Assembly (NCBI RefSeq): GCF_031312535.1
Contig: NZ_CP133594.1
Span: 2,151,934-2,215,933 of the forward strand
Length of the DNA: 64,000 nt
Source: Methanolobus mangrovi
GTDB lineage: Archaea; Halobacteriota; Methanosarcinia; Methanosarcinales; Methanosarcinaceae
Direction: 5' to 3'
A program made the position numbers and the translations under genes. Positions 16,857-29,481 of the stretch are shown here, in pieces (the first letter of the stretch is position 1; each line of letters opens with the position of its first letter). The notes under the pieces were generated by a model. It made no database searches, was not told the origin of the DNA, and worked only from the letters and a program-made list of their open reading frames with translations.

Positions 16857-18420
16857 TTATTCCATGCTCCAGAGCTTCTTCTTTTCAAGAAGTATATTGA
16901 TGGCTGTGATGAGTGCGTCCACGGATGCTGTGGCAATGTCTGCACTTGCTGATTGTGCACTGACCACACGGCCGTGTTCATCTTCTACTGAGATTGTCAC
17001 TTCTGCAAGGGCATCACTTCCTCCTGTAATTGCTTCCAGGCTGAAATCACGCACTTTTACCTTGGTGTATCCGCCAATCATAAGTTCCACTGCTTTGAGG
17101 GCAGCATCTATCGGCCCTACTCCAAAGTTGGAAGCAACAGCTTCCTCATCACCGATCTTCGCCCTTACTACTGCTGTTGGTGTTGTAAGGTTACCTGTCA
17201 TAACAGAGAACTCTTTCAGTATTATGGTCTCATTTCCGAGGTTCCTTCCAAGGACGGCAGATGCCACAGCATGAAGGTCCGCATCACATATGCGCTTGCC
17301 CTTGTTTGCTATGTCCTTGATCCTGATAAGTATCTCATCAAGTTGTTCTTCGGTGGTTTCGATGCCCATGTCTTCCAGTGATTTCTTGACAGCATGCTTG
17401 CCTGCATGTTTGCCTATTACTATACGACGTTTGTGACCCACCATTTCAGGGGTCATTATGCCGGGTTCGAAAGTATCGGATTTTTCAAGAACTCCATGGG
17501 TGTGTATGCCTGACTCATGGGCGAATGCATTGTCACCGACGATTGGAGTATTTGCCGGCATGTGTATGCCAGTGTAATTCTCAACCATCTTTGCGGTTTC
17601 AAGCAGGTATTCAGTGTTGATATTGGTCTTTGCACCATATATGGAATGCAGACACATCACTACTTCTGCGAGGTTTGCATTACCGGCACGTTCTCCGATA
17701 CCATTTATTGTTACCTGTATCTGGCTGGCGCCAGCTTCTGCTGCCATGAGGCTGTTTGCAACAGCAATTCCAAAGTCATTGTGACAATGGACATCTATTG
17801 GTATGTTCACTTCGTTGTTGATGTTCTTCACGAGCTGATACATTGAGGAAGGTGCCATTATGCCGACGGTGTCAGGTACGTTTATTATATCGCAACCTGC
17901 TCCTTCTACGGCTTTGTATACCTCTATCAGGTAGTCAAGGTCGGTCCTGGTAGCATCCATGGCTGAGAACATGCATTTTACGCCATGGTCTTTGATGTAT
18001 TCCACGGCATTTACTGCCATGGCGACAACCTCTTCCCTGCTCTTCTTAATAGTGTGTATCCTCTGGATGTCGGAAGTTGATACAAATGTATGTATCATAT
18101 CAACATTACAATCTATGCAGGCGTCCAGATCTTTTGTAAGGACGCGGGCAAGACCACAGACATCGAGACTCAGACCTTCATTGGCTATGGCTCTTACATT
18201 CTGCCTTTCGCCATCCGAAGAGACCGGGAAACCAGCTTCGAGCACATCAACACCAAGTTTGTCCAGTTGCCGGGCAATCTTGAGTTTTTGCTCATTGGTT
18301 AGTGATACGCCAGGTGTTTGTTCACCGTCACGCAGTGTCGTGTCAAAAATAGTCTTGTGTGTGTTTATAAGCGGTTTATCGCTGTAAAAAGCGATCCCTC
18401 AGTTCTACGGTTGAATTCAT
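16857..18420 (-). CDS. leuA: 2-isopropylmalate synthase, with apparent single-base frameshift near the 5' end
   Basis: Residues after the break match LeuA: LEAGFPVSSDGER, the catalytic-domain VHCHNDFG and NGIGERAGNA motifs, GDNAFAHESGIH, and the LeuA dimer/regulatory domain at the C-terminus. LeuA condenses acetyl-CoA with 2-oxoisovalerate; citramalate synthase (CimA) is the main alternative, but EAGFP and the LARV segment favour LeuA. The essential FDTTLRDGEQTPG motif lies in the same frame but has no ATG, GTG or TTG ahead of it before a TGA. An ATG at 18420 opens MNSTVELRDRF in another frame. Removing one T from the T5 run (plus-strand A5, 18386-18390) joins them as RFYSDKPLI. This gives a normal 520-residue enzyme. 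Confidence 0.85.
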
Positions 18421-18523
18421 ATTAATCATTCCGGCTTGTAGTTTATGTTATAAAACACTTCCGTATACTTCCCAAATCTTGTAGTTATGTGGGACGGTAT
18501 AATTGTGAACATCTCCGCAACCC

Positions 18524-18532
18524 TTTTATATG
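18524..18532 (+). promoter_or_regulatory. Candidate rRNA promoter TATA box 1
   Basis: TTTTATATG preceded by CGCAACCC. Archaeal transcription would start about 25 bases downstream, near 18553, at the start of the GTGCTCGCG hairpin. Confidence 0.5.
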
Positions 18533-18691
18533 AGCATTGACTTGTAAGGGTGCTCGCGTTGAGCACAATGGTGCGTCACTGCATCATGATAATAACTCTA
18601 CGTGAAGCATATGATGAAGTACTAATTTCATTTCATCGGGCAGGTGTCACAAAGGTTCATCCTTTGCCTTCGAATCTCCTGATTCGGAAGG

Positions 18692-18699
18692 TATATATA
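18692..18699 (+). promoter_or_regulatory. Candidate rRNA promoter TATA box 2
   Basis: TATATATA directly after an imperfect inverted repeat (CCTTCGAATC at 18667-18676 and GATTCGGAAGG at 18681-18691). It could be a second, proximal promoter of the rRNA operon. Confidence 0.45.
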
Positions 18700-18797
18700 G
18701 GATGATGTCCTTTGAAGGAGTCCGCGTGAATCACGCGGGAACTTACAATCACCGCCTTTTAACAAGTGGAGGCAAGAGTTATTTCTTGTCTGACGTT

Positions 18798-18832
18798 GGA
18801 TTTGGCAGTTCGGTTAATTCTGACCGGTAGTG
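18798..18832 (+). other. 16S rRNA processing stem, 5' arm
   Basis: Pairs with 20460-20496 downstream of 16S rRNA. Two helical blocks match: GGATTTG-CAGTT with AACTG-CAAATCC, and TTCTGACCGGTA with TACCGGTCAGAA. Unpaired bases between the blocks give the bulge-helix-bulge-like layout that the tRNA splicing endonuclease cuts in archaeal pre-rRNA. Confidence 0.75.
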
Positions 18833-18959
18833 AATAACTACTAAATAATTGGAATTAACCAACTAAGTGCATGTGAAAAGAAATTCTCTAGTGAGAGTTC
18901 TTTCCTAATGATTCCTTAAATGACTTCCAAAATAATATACTTTTGTGTGTGGATTAACA

Positions 18960-20434
<1,475 letters not shown>

Positions 20435-20459
20435 AAGCAGATCGGCACAACGCCGATCA

Positions 20460-20496
20460 CCACTTACCGGTCAGAAATCGAAAAACTGTCAAATCC
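20460..20496 (+). other. 16S rRNA processing stem, 3' arm
   Basis: CACTTACCGGTCAGAA followed by ACTGTCAAATCC; complementary to 18798-18832 upstream of 16S (see that entry). Confidence 0.75.
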
Positions 20497-20535
20497 GAAA
20501 TAATCTACATGGATTCAAAAAAGGCGAATCCAGGA

Positions 20536-20608
20536 GGGCTTGTAGATCAGTTGGGAGATCGTCGCCTTTGCAAGGCGAAGGCCCTGGGTTCGAATCCCAG
20601 CAAGTCCA
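20536..20608 (+). tRNA. tRNA-Ala (anticodon TGC)
   Basis: Lies in the 16S-23S spacer, as in most Euryarchaeota. The acceptor stem GGGCTTG (20536-20542) pairs with CAAGTCC (20601-20607) with one G-U pair; the anticodon loop TTTGCAA carries TGC, and the T arm CTGGGTTCGAATCCCAG is perfect. CCA is not encoded. Confidence 0.97.
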
Positions 20609-20714
20609 TTATTTAGTGCACCCGAGAAGTAACTTTTTCGGGGAAGGATGAAGTGGTCGAAGCAACAACGGCTGCAATGAGATCGTGTATATGCATGCAT
20701 ATATCAGACGCTCA

Positions 20715-20730
20715 CTGGACAAAGTGAGAT

Positions 20731-20734
<4 letters not shown>
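20715..20734 (+). other. 23S rRNA processing stem, 5' arm
   Basis: All 20 bases can pair with 23652-23671 (17 Watson-Crick pairs and 3 G-U pairs). The outer half is CTGGACAAAG, exactly complementary to CTTTGTCCAG. It brackets the 23S gene and should be the substrate for pre-23S processing. Confidence 0.8.
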
Positions 20735-23651
<2,917 letters not shown>

Positions 23652-23658
<7 letters not shown>

Positions 23659-23671
23659 TTGCTTTGTCCAG
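23652..23671 (+). other. 23S rRNA processing stem, 3' arm
   Basis: Complementary to 20715-20734; see that entry. Confidence 0.8.
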
Positions 23672-23755
23672 GCGAAATCTGATATGTGCATGTTTAATAT
23701 ACATGACCTCAAGGTAAAGTATAAGTGCAATTGATTCATTTATGAATCGCTCGTT

Positions 23756-23827
23756 GCCAAGGTGGCGGAGCGGCTACGCAATCGCCTGCAGAGCGATTCC
23801 ATTCCGGTTCGAATCCGGACCTTGGCT
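23756..23827 (+). tRNA. tRNA-Cys (anticodon GCA)
   Basis: Acceptor GCCAAGG (23756-23762) pairs with CCTTGGC (23820-23826). The anticodon stem ATCGC/GCGAT holds the loop CTGCAGA with anticodon GCA, and the T arm is TCCGGTTCGAATCCGGA. The discriminator base is U, as in most tRNA-Cys. CCA is not encoded. It lies between 23S and the first 5S gene. Confidence 0.97.
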
Positions 23828-23852
23828 TTACCATTTACCATTCATTATGAGA

Positions 23853-23979
23853 GAGTTTGGCGGCCATAGCGGCGGGGAGATTCCTGTACCCATCCCGAAC
23901 ACAGAAGATAAGCCCGCCAGCGTTCCTTACTGTACTGAAGTACGAGAGTCTTCGGGAACTCTGGATCGCTGCCAACTCA
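23853..23979 (+). rRNA. 5S ribosomal RNA, copy 1
   Basis: Begins near GTTTGGCGGCCATAGCGG and ends near GATCGCTGCCAAC, with the CCCATCCCGAACACAGAAG loop in the middle. The ends are approximate. It differs from copy 2 by two bases only (G at 23874, C at 23915), which pair with each other. Confidence 0.93.
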
Positions 23980-24063
23980 CTCATAAACAATAACTAAAAC
24001 TGCTTTTTCAGCATATTTCATTCATAACCATTAATTATTTACCACTTATAATTCATCATGAGA

Positions 24064-24190
24064 GAGTTTGGCGGCCATAGCGGCAGGGAGATTCCTGTAC
24101 CCATCCCGAACACAGAAGATAAGCCTGCCAGCGTTCCTTACTGTACTGAAGTACGAGAGTCTTCGGGAACTCTGGATCGCTGCCAACTCA
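24064..24190 (+). rRNA. 5S ribosomal RNA, copy 2
   Basis: Tandem copy exactly 211 bases downstream of copy 1, including identical flanks (ATGAGAGA before and CTCATAAACAATAACT after). The two differences are A at 24085 and T at 24126, replacing a G-C pair by an A-U pair. A T-rich stretch (AACTTTTTCTAACTGGTTTTTA) follows and probably ends the operon transcript. Confidence 0.93.
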
Positions 24191-24503
24191 CTCATAAACA
24201 ATAACTTTTTCTAACTGGTTTTTACTGTAACTAATCTATTTGTTATTCTTACTTTTGTTTGTTTTATGGTAACTACTGATGTTATTTTCCTCTGAGTATG
24301 CATGCTTATGGCGATATGTTCTATCAGTGATCTATAGAGCGAAATTTAATTATTGGATTTCGCATACAGCCTTGTTCTTATATTAATTTAATAATATACT
24401 CAAAAGCACCTATATAACATAAGATATTTAGATGAAATGTTTCTCTCTTGTTCAATAAATGAGGTTTCATAGGCCTCATTTAACTTTTTTTGCTCTGATT
24501 TCT
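24191..24503. other. Intergenic region after the rRNA operon
   Basis: About 310 AT-rich bases between 5S copy 2 and the convergent transporter gene. It starts with the T-rich probable end of the rRNA transcript. I see no gene, tRNA or strong repeat. Confidence 0.6.
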
Positions 24504-25883
24504 TTATCTCAATAGGTTCACCCATCCCTGTACCAGTATTGTCAGAACGATAAGGGATAATACATATCTTGCATATGGACTGATCCATTCAGGTATTTTC
24601 TTTCCTTTTCCGGCATTTGCCTCCTTTACGAATTTATCCCATCCCCATCCCATCTTCAGGGTGCAGAACATAACTATCGATAAAGCCCCGATCGGAAGAA
24701 TATTGCTGGTAAAGATAAAATCCTCCAGATCAAGTATTCCACTACCTGGTCCCAAGGGCTGTATGCTGCTCAGAGGACCAAAGCTAAGCGCGCATGGAAG
24801 TGAGAGAATGAATATTCCAATAGTATTAACAAGGGCCGCTTTTTTGCGCTTCCATCCCCATTCATCAATTGTAAAAGCCATTATATTCTCAAAAATAGCG
24901 ATAACTGTTGACATTGCAGCAAAGGAAAGGAAGATAAAGAAAAGAAAACCCCATACCTGCCCTCCAGTCATTTGATTGAATATATTGGGGAGGGTTACAA
25001 AAATGAGTTCAGGTCCGGAGCCTGCATCAATTCCAAAAGCAAAAGCAGCAGGGAATATAACCAGTCCTGCAAGAAGGGCAATAGACGTATCAAGTGCAAC
25101 CACATTGATCGCTTCTCCGGGAAGAGAACGCTCTTTTCCAATGTAACTTCCAAATATTGCCATTCCCCCGGCACCTGCACTCAATGTAAAGAAAGCCTGT
25201 CCCATGGCTGCATAAACAGCTTCCTTGCCTATCAAACTGAAATCAGGTTTCAAATAAAAGGCAATTCCTGCAGAAGCTCCTGGAAGAGTTACTGATTTAA
25301 AGACAAGGATCAGCAATATTATAAACATTCCAGCCATAAGATTCTTGCTTACCCTTTCAGCACCTTTTTGAAGTCCTTTTGAGCACACCCAGAACCCACT
25401 AATAACAACAAGAGCCATCCAGAAAACTATCTCTAATGTTTTACTGAGAAAAGTTCCAAAAAAGCTGCCTATTTCCTGCGGTCCAAGTCCGTTGAAACTT
25501 CCGGTGATCGAATAATATATGTATGCAAGTCCCCATCCGGCTACCGTAGTATAGAACATTACAAGCAGGATATTTCCTATAATACCCATATATCCAAACA
25601 GATGCCATTTGCTACCCTTTGGTTCCAGTTTTCTCATCGCACCGGCAATGTTCAGTTTCCCTGCTCTTCCAATAGAATATTCCATAAGGAGAATTGGAAA
25701 TCCAAGTAATATGAGAAATGCAAGATAAATGAGAACAAAAGCAGCTCCTCCGTATTTTCCTGTGATATATGGAAAACGCCATATGTTGCCAAGTCCGATG
25801 GCACAACCTGCTGAGATTAACAGGAAACCAATTCTACTGGCCAGTTGTTCTCTTTCCTCGTTGTTCTGTCCTTCATGTGTCAT
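24504..25883 (-). CDS. Sodium-dependent transporter of the SNF/NSS family
   Basis: 459 residues, about 11-12 membrane segments. The first helix carries the NSS signature GCAIGLGNIWRFPYITGKYGG (shortened: GLGNIWRFPYITGKYGG), followed by ALMEYSIGRAG-type sequence (LLMEYSIGRAG). Members such as LeuT and MhsT use the sodium gradient to import amino acids or related amines; the substrate here is open. Methylotrophic methanogens take up betaines and methylamines, so an amine substrate is conceivable but not shown. The gene is single, with a 195-bp gap to the divergent dihydrolipoamide dehydrogenase-like gene. Confidence 0.92.
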   Translation of the reverse strand: MTHEGQNNEEREQLASRIGFLLISAGCAIGLGNIWRFPYITGKYGGAAFVLIYLAFLILLGFPILLMEYSIGRAGKLNIAGAMRKLEPKGSKWHLFGYMGIIGNILLVMFYTTVAGWGLAYIYYSITGSFNGLGPQEIGSFFGTFLSKTLEIVFWMALVVISGFWVCSKGLQKGAERVSKNLMAGMFIILLILVFKSVTLPGASAGIAFYLKPDFSLIGKEAVYAAMGQAFFTLSAGAGGMAIFGSYIGKERSLPGEAINVVALDTSIALLAGLVIFPAAFAFGIDAGSGPELIFVTLPNIFNQMTGGQVWGFLFFIFLSFAAMSTVIAIFENIMAFTIDEWGWKRKKAALVNTIGIFILSLPCALSFGPLSSIQPLGPGSGILDLEDFIFTSNILPIGALSIVMFCTLKMGWGWDKFVKEANAGKGKKIPEWISPYARYVLSLIVLTILVQGWVNLLR

Positions 25884-26078
25884 ATGATACTGTCCTATAT
25901 TTCTCTTGCACTATACTAATATTATAATCATCTAATATTTATCTGTCAGGTAACGGGAAACCTTCACCTAGATATCTTCTTCATCCTGCTTTTCGACTGA
26001 ATAATCTCAAAACTGTCAGAAATGATTATACGGATTAACAACCAATGTTCATAGGAATATTATACTGTGGGGAATCAG

Positions 26079-27518
26079 ATGAAAGAATATGATCTTATTG
26101 TAATAGGTACAGGCTCCGGGATGAATTATGTTAGTGCAATGATGGATGCAGATCCTGAAATGAAGGTTGCTCTAATTGACAAGGATGAACCGGGAGGAAT
26201 CTGTCTTACAAGAGGCTGTGTTCCATCAAAAATGCTCCTTTACCCCGCAGAGCTTGTAAGGGATATTGGAAAAACAGGCGATTTTGGTATCAAAGCATCA
26301 ATCGGAAGTATTGATTTCAAAGCAGTAATGAACAGAATGCGTAGTTCAATATCACGAGACATCGAAAGCATCAGGCATAGTTACACTCATCTTCATAGAA
26401 TGGATTTCTACAACGAAGTAGCCGAGTTTGTTTCCCCTTATACCATGAAAGTTGGTGAAGAGACCATCAGTGCAAAAATGATTTTTCTGTGTACAGGTTC
26501 AAAGCCTGCCATACCCCCTGTAAAAGGATTGGATGAGATTGGTTTTCTTACAAGCGATGAAGTGCTTGAATTGACCGAACTTCCATCCAGCCTTGCTATA
26601 ATTGGTGGAGGTTACATTGCGGCTGAATACGGACATTTCTTCTCGGCCATGGGTTCAAAGGTCACCGTTATCGGCAGAAATACCCAGTTCATTCCGGAAG
26701 AGGAGCCGGAAGTATCTACCCTTGCAAAGAAGATGATGTCAGAGTACATGGAAATTCTCACCGGTTATGAGGTTGTGGAAGTAAGATCATCATTATCAGA
26801 AGGCAAGACCGTTATTGCAAAACATCGCCAGACCGGCGAGGAAAAAGAAGTTACGGCCACTGATATACTGGTTGCCACTGGCAGAAGTCCGAACACTGAC
26901 ATACTCAAACCCGAACTTGGAGGTATTGAGACTGATAAACATGGCTGGATAAAGGTCAATGAACACCTTGAAACATCCATGAAAAATATATGGGCTTTTG
27001 GCGATGCAAATGGAAAATACCTGTTCAAGCATGTTGCAAACCATGAGTCATCAGTTGTCTACTACAACGCTGCCCTGAAAAAGAAGGCAAAGGTAGACTA
27101 TCATGCGGTTCCACATGCTGTATTCTCCTATCCTGAAATAGCCAGTGTTGGAATGACTGAGAAACAGGTCATTGACACATATGGAGAGGGGAATATGGTG
27201 ATCGGTTTCTATCGTTTCCAGGAAACAGCCAAAGGTATTGCAATGTCCTTAGGTGATGAATTTGTGAAAGTTATCCTTGATAGCAAAGCCCAGAAGATTC
27301 TCGGTGCACATATAATAGGCCCTCAGGCTTCGGTGCTGATTCACCAGATAATCCCTTTGATGTACACTGAAAGTCAGGACATCCATCCGATAATGTATGC
27401 TATGGACATCCATCCATCATTAAGTGAGGTCATCAAAAGAGCATTCTACTCAAGGATGCCTGCTAATGAGTATCACATGATAATGCAAGCTTATGGATTG
27501 GAAGAAGCGGAACAATAA
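26079..27518 (+). CDS. Dihydrolipoamide dehydrogenase/mercuric reductase-like flavoprotein
   Basis: 479 residues of the class I disulfide oxidoreductases: FAD fold VIGTGSGMNYVSA, redox pair CLTRGC (Cys 42 and Cys 47), NAD fold IIGGGYIAAEYGHFFSAMG, ATGRSPNTD, and a C-terminal dimer domain with MDIHPSLSEVI, which carries the catalytic histidine. Dihydrolipoamide dehydrogenase, mercuric reductase and other disulfide reductases share this. No 2-oxoacid dehydrogenase or glycine-cleavage genes are adjacent, so another disulfide substrate is possible. I start at the ATG at 26079, behind GTGGGGA; a GTG at 26067 adds only four residues. Confidence 0.85.
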   Translation: MKEYDLIVIGTGSGMNYVSAMMDADPEMKVALIDKDEPGGICLTRGCVPSKMLLYPAELVRDIGKTGDFGIKASIGSIDFKAVMNRMRSSISRDIESIRHSYTHLHRMDFYNEVAEFVSPYTMKVGEETISAKMIFLCTGSKPAIPPVKGLDEIGFLTSDEVLELTELPSSLAIIGGGYIAAEYGHFFSAMGSKVTVIGRNTQFIPEEEPEVSTLAKKMMSEYMEILTGYEVVEVRSSLSEGKTVIAKHRQTGEEKEVTATDILVATGRSPNTDILKPELGGIETDKHGWIKVNEHLETSMKNIWAFGDANGKYLFKHVANHESSVVYYNAALKKKAKVDYHAVPHAVFSYPEIASVGMTEKQVIDTYGEGNMVIGFYRFQETAKGIAMSLGDEFVKVILDSKAQKILGAHIIGPQASVLIHQIIPLMYTESQDIHPIMYAMDIHPSLSEVIKRAFYSRMPANEYHMIMQAYGLEEAEQ

Positions 27519-27599
27519 AAACAAATCATTACTTTTTTAGTTTGAATGTATGCAATATTATAAAGGATGTGATTACTTGGTTATCCCTGATTATCAATT

Positions 27600-28475
27600 A
27601 TGCTTCCCTTTCTTAGGTATGCTTCAGATGAATGTGAGCATCATAAGCGTGATGCAATTGAGGCACTTGCAATTGTTTTTAATCTTTCTGATAGTGAAAG
27701 GAAAGAATTATTGCCAAGTGGAAAACAAGCAATTTTTGACAATCGTGTAGGTTGGGCTCGTACTTATTTAAAAAAAGCAGGTTTAATTGACTCTAAAAAA
27801 AGAGGATACTTTTTTATAACTAAGAGAGGGCTGGATGTATTATCTGAAAAACCTGATACTATTAACGTAAATTACTTATCAAAATTCAATGAATTTAATG
27901 ATTTTATTAATACTAACAACTCTTCAAAAGTTCCACTTTCAACAGTTACAAATGAAGAATTGGACCCCGAAGAATTAATTGAAAACAATTACCTGAAATT
28001 ACACGAAGAACTGATATCTGAAATGTTGGATACAATTAAAGATTACTCTCCTTCTTTTTTCGAAAAACTTGTCGTAGATGTATTGACTAAAATTGGCTAT
28101 GGAGGTTCTCGTAAAGATGCTGGTCAAGCAATTGGCAAAAGCGGTGATGGAGGAATTGATGGGATAATCAAGGAAGATCGCCTTGGTTTAGATGTCATTT
28201 ATATTCAAGCTAAGAGGTGGGAGAACACCGTAGGTAGACCTGAAATTCAAAAGTTTGCGGGTGCTCTCATAGGGAAACGAGCTAAGAAAGGCGTGTTTAT
28301 TACAACAGCAAACTTCTCAAAAGAAGCTGAAGATTATGCTAAACAGACAGGAAATATCGTGTTAATTGATGGTTCTAATTTAGCCAAGCTTATGATTGAA
28401 TATAATGTAGGTGTTTCTACTGTAAAGACATATGATGTCAAGAAAATTGATTTGGATTATTTTGATGAAACCTGA
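27600..28475 (+). CDS. mrr: Mrr-type modification-dependent restriction endonuclease, frame break at 5' end
   Basis: 291 residues with an Mrr N-terminal winged-helix domain (ELLPSGKQ, FDNRVGWARTYLKKAGLI) and a C-terminal Mrr_cat PD-(D/E)xK nuclease domain (GGDGGIDGII-type GDGGIDG, then YIQAKRW with the catalytic Q-x-K, and GVFITTANFS). Mrr cuts DNA carrying methylated adenine or cytosine. The usual opening IPDYQ is found just upstream in another frame: a TTG at 27577, behind AAAGGATGTGA, reads MVIPDYQ and then needs one extra base before the LMLPFL part continues. From the ATG at 27600 the protein lacks only about eight residues and may work. The gene is AT-rich and isolated, suggesting transfer. 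Confidence 0.88.
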   Translation: MLPFLRYASDECEHHKRDAIEALAIVFNLSDSERKELLPSGKQAIFDNRVGWARTYLKKAGLIDSKKRGYFFITKRGLDVLSEKPDTINVNYLSKFNEFNDFINTNNSSKVPLSTVTNEELDPEELIENNYLKLHEELISEMLDTIKDYSPSFFEKLVVDVLTKIGYGGSRKDAGQAIGKSGDGGIDGIIKEDRLGLDVIYIQAKRWENTVGRPEIQKFAGALIGKRAKKGVFITTANFSKEAEDYAKQTGNIVLIDGSNLAKLMIEYNVGVSTVKTYDVKKIDLDYFDET

Positions 28476-28505
28476 TTCATTTTCATCTTATCTAATATCA
28501 ATTTA

Positions 28506-28541
28506 TAAAAAAGAAAAAAACGAGAGAACCTCAGTTCTCTC
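28506..28541 (-). terminator. Intrinsic terminator overlapping the stop codon of the betaine-binding protein gene
   Basis: On the minus strand: GAGAGAAC, loop TGAG, GTTCTCTC (plus 28522-28541), followed by GTTTTTTTCTTTTTT. The loop contains the TGA stop codon of the substrate-binding protein gene, so the coding end and the terminator are fused. Confidence 0.7.
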
Positions 28542-29418
28542 CAATCCATTCGCTTACTTTTTCAGGATTTGCATCTACCCATTTCTGAGCAGCTTCTTCT
28601 TCTGATATGCCGGCTGCAAGGTCTGACATGACAGACTGGATATCATCGTGTGTCCACTGGAATCTACCAATGATCTCGTAGAGTTCAGGATCATCTTCTG
28701 AGAGACCTACTCTTGCAAGGGTTTCAACGTGGTCTGCTTCACCATAAACACCATTTGGATCTTCAAGGTATTTCAGTTCAAAGCTGTTGAATGCCCAGTG
28801 AGGTGACCAGAGTGTAACAACAACCCACTCTTCATCTGCTATTGAGTTCTTAAGCTCAGCTGCCATACCTGCACTGCTGCTTGCAACAAGTTCATAATCA
28901 AGACTGTAGTTCTCGATCGCACTTTCTGTTGTAGACATGATTCCAGCTCCCGGGTCGATGCCTATGATCTCACCATTGAACTGTTCTTTATTGTCATTGA
29001 GTTCATCGATTGAATCGATGGTTACGTATGTTGGAACAACAAGACCAATGCGGCAGTCTTCAAGGTTGACTGCAACACTGTCAATGTCATCTCCATATGT
29101 TTCCCAGTAGTTCTTCTGGGTTTGTGGAAGCCATGCAGAAGTTGTAAAATCGAACTGGCTGTCTGCAAGTCCCTGATAGAGTGCACCTGCATCTACAGCA
29201 ATGATCTCCACATCATAACCTGCTTCTTCAAGAACAAGTTTCATGACGTTAGTACTGGCTATCTCTCCATCCCAGAGAACATAACTGATAGTTGCTTCCT
29301 TTGTAGCGGTTGTTTCTTCTGCTCCGGCCTCGCCTGTGCCCTGGTCTGTACATCCGCTTACCATGACCAGCATGGCCAGCATTAAGATTACTGAAAGGGC
29401 TTTTATTTCGCTTTTCAT
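28531..29418 (-). CDS. Glycine betaine-type ABC transporter substrate-binding lipoprotein
   Basis: 295 residues starting MKSEIKALSVILMLAMLV with the lipobox VSGC, so the mature protein is probably a lipid-anchored extracellular binding protein. The body matches the OpuAC/ProX family: VLWDGEIASTNVMKLVLEEAGY, TSAWLPQTQKNYWE, and TLWSPHWAFN with tryptophans of the kind forming the cage that binds trimethylammonium groups. It is the third gene of a complete osmoprotectant importer (ATPase, permease, binding protein). The start at 29418 follows GTGAT; an earlier frame start at 29457 would not give a proper signal peptide. Confidence 0.92.
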   Translation of the reverse strand: MKSEIKALSVILMLAMLVMVSGCTDQGTGEAGAEETTATKEATISYVLWDGEIASTNVMKLVLEEAGYDVEIIAVDAGALYQGLADSQFDFTTSAWLPQTQKNYWETYGDDIDSVAVNLEDCRIGLVVPTYVTIDSIDELNDNKEQFNGEIIGIDPGAGIMSTTESAIENYSLDYELVASSSAGMAAELKNSIADEEWVVVTLWSPHWAFNSFELKYLEDPNGVYGEADHVETLARVGLSEDDPELYEIIGRFQWTHDDIQSVMSDLAAGISEEEAAQKWVDANPEKVSEWIGEN

Positions 29419-29481
29419 TTTATCACAACGTTTAATATATTCTGTAAAAAAGACCACAAGGTCTGTAAATATGATTTATTT

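Larger units (their letters stand above)
18421..18959 (+). promoter_or_regulatory. rRNA operon leader and promoter region
   Basis: 540 bp without a protein gene between the divergent leuA and 16S rRNA. It contains two TATA-like elements (18524-18532 and 18692-18699), a GTGCTC/GAGCAC hairpin at about 18551-18567, an imperfect hairpin at 18667-18691 ending at the second TATA element, a GCGTGAATCACGC palindrome near 18723-18735, and the 5' half of the 16S processing stem at 18798-18832. Confidence 0.75.

Noticed and set aside
24400-24588. Short open frame after the rRNA operon overlapping the transporter's end
   Set aside because: It is in another frame over the transporter gene's 3' end with no homology.
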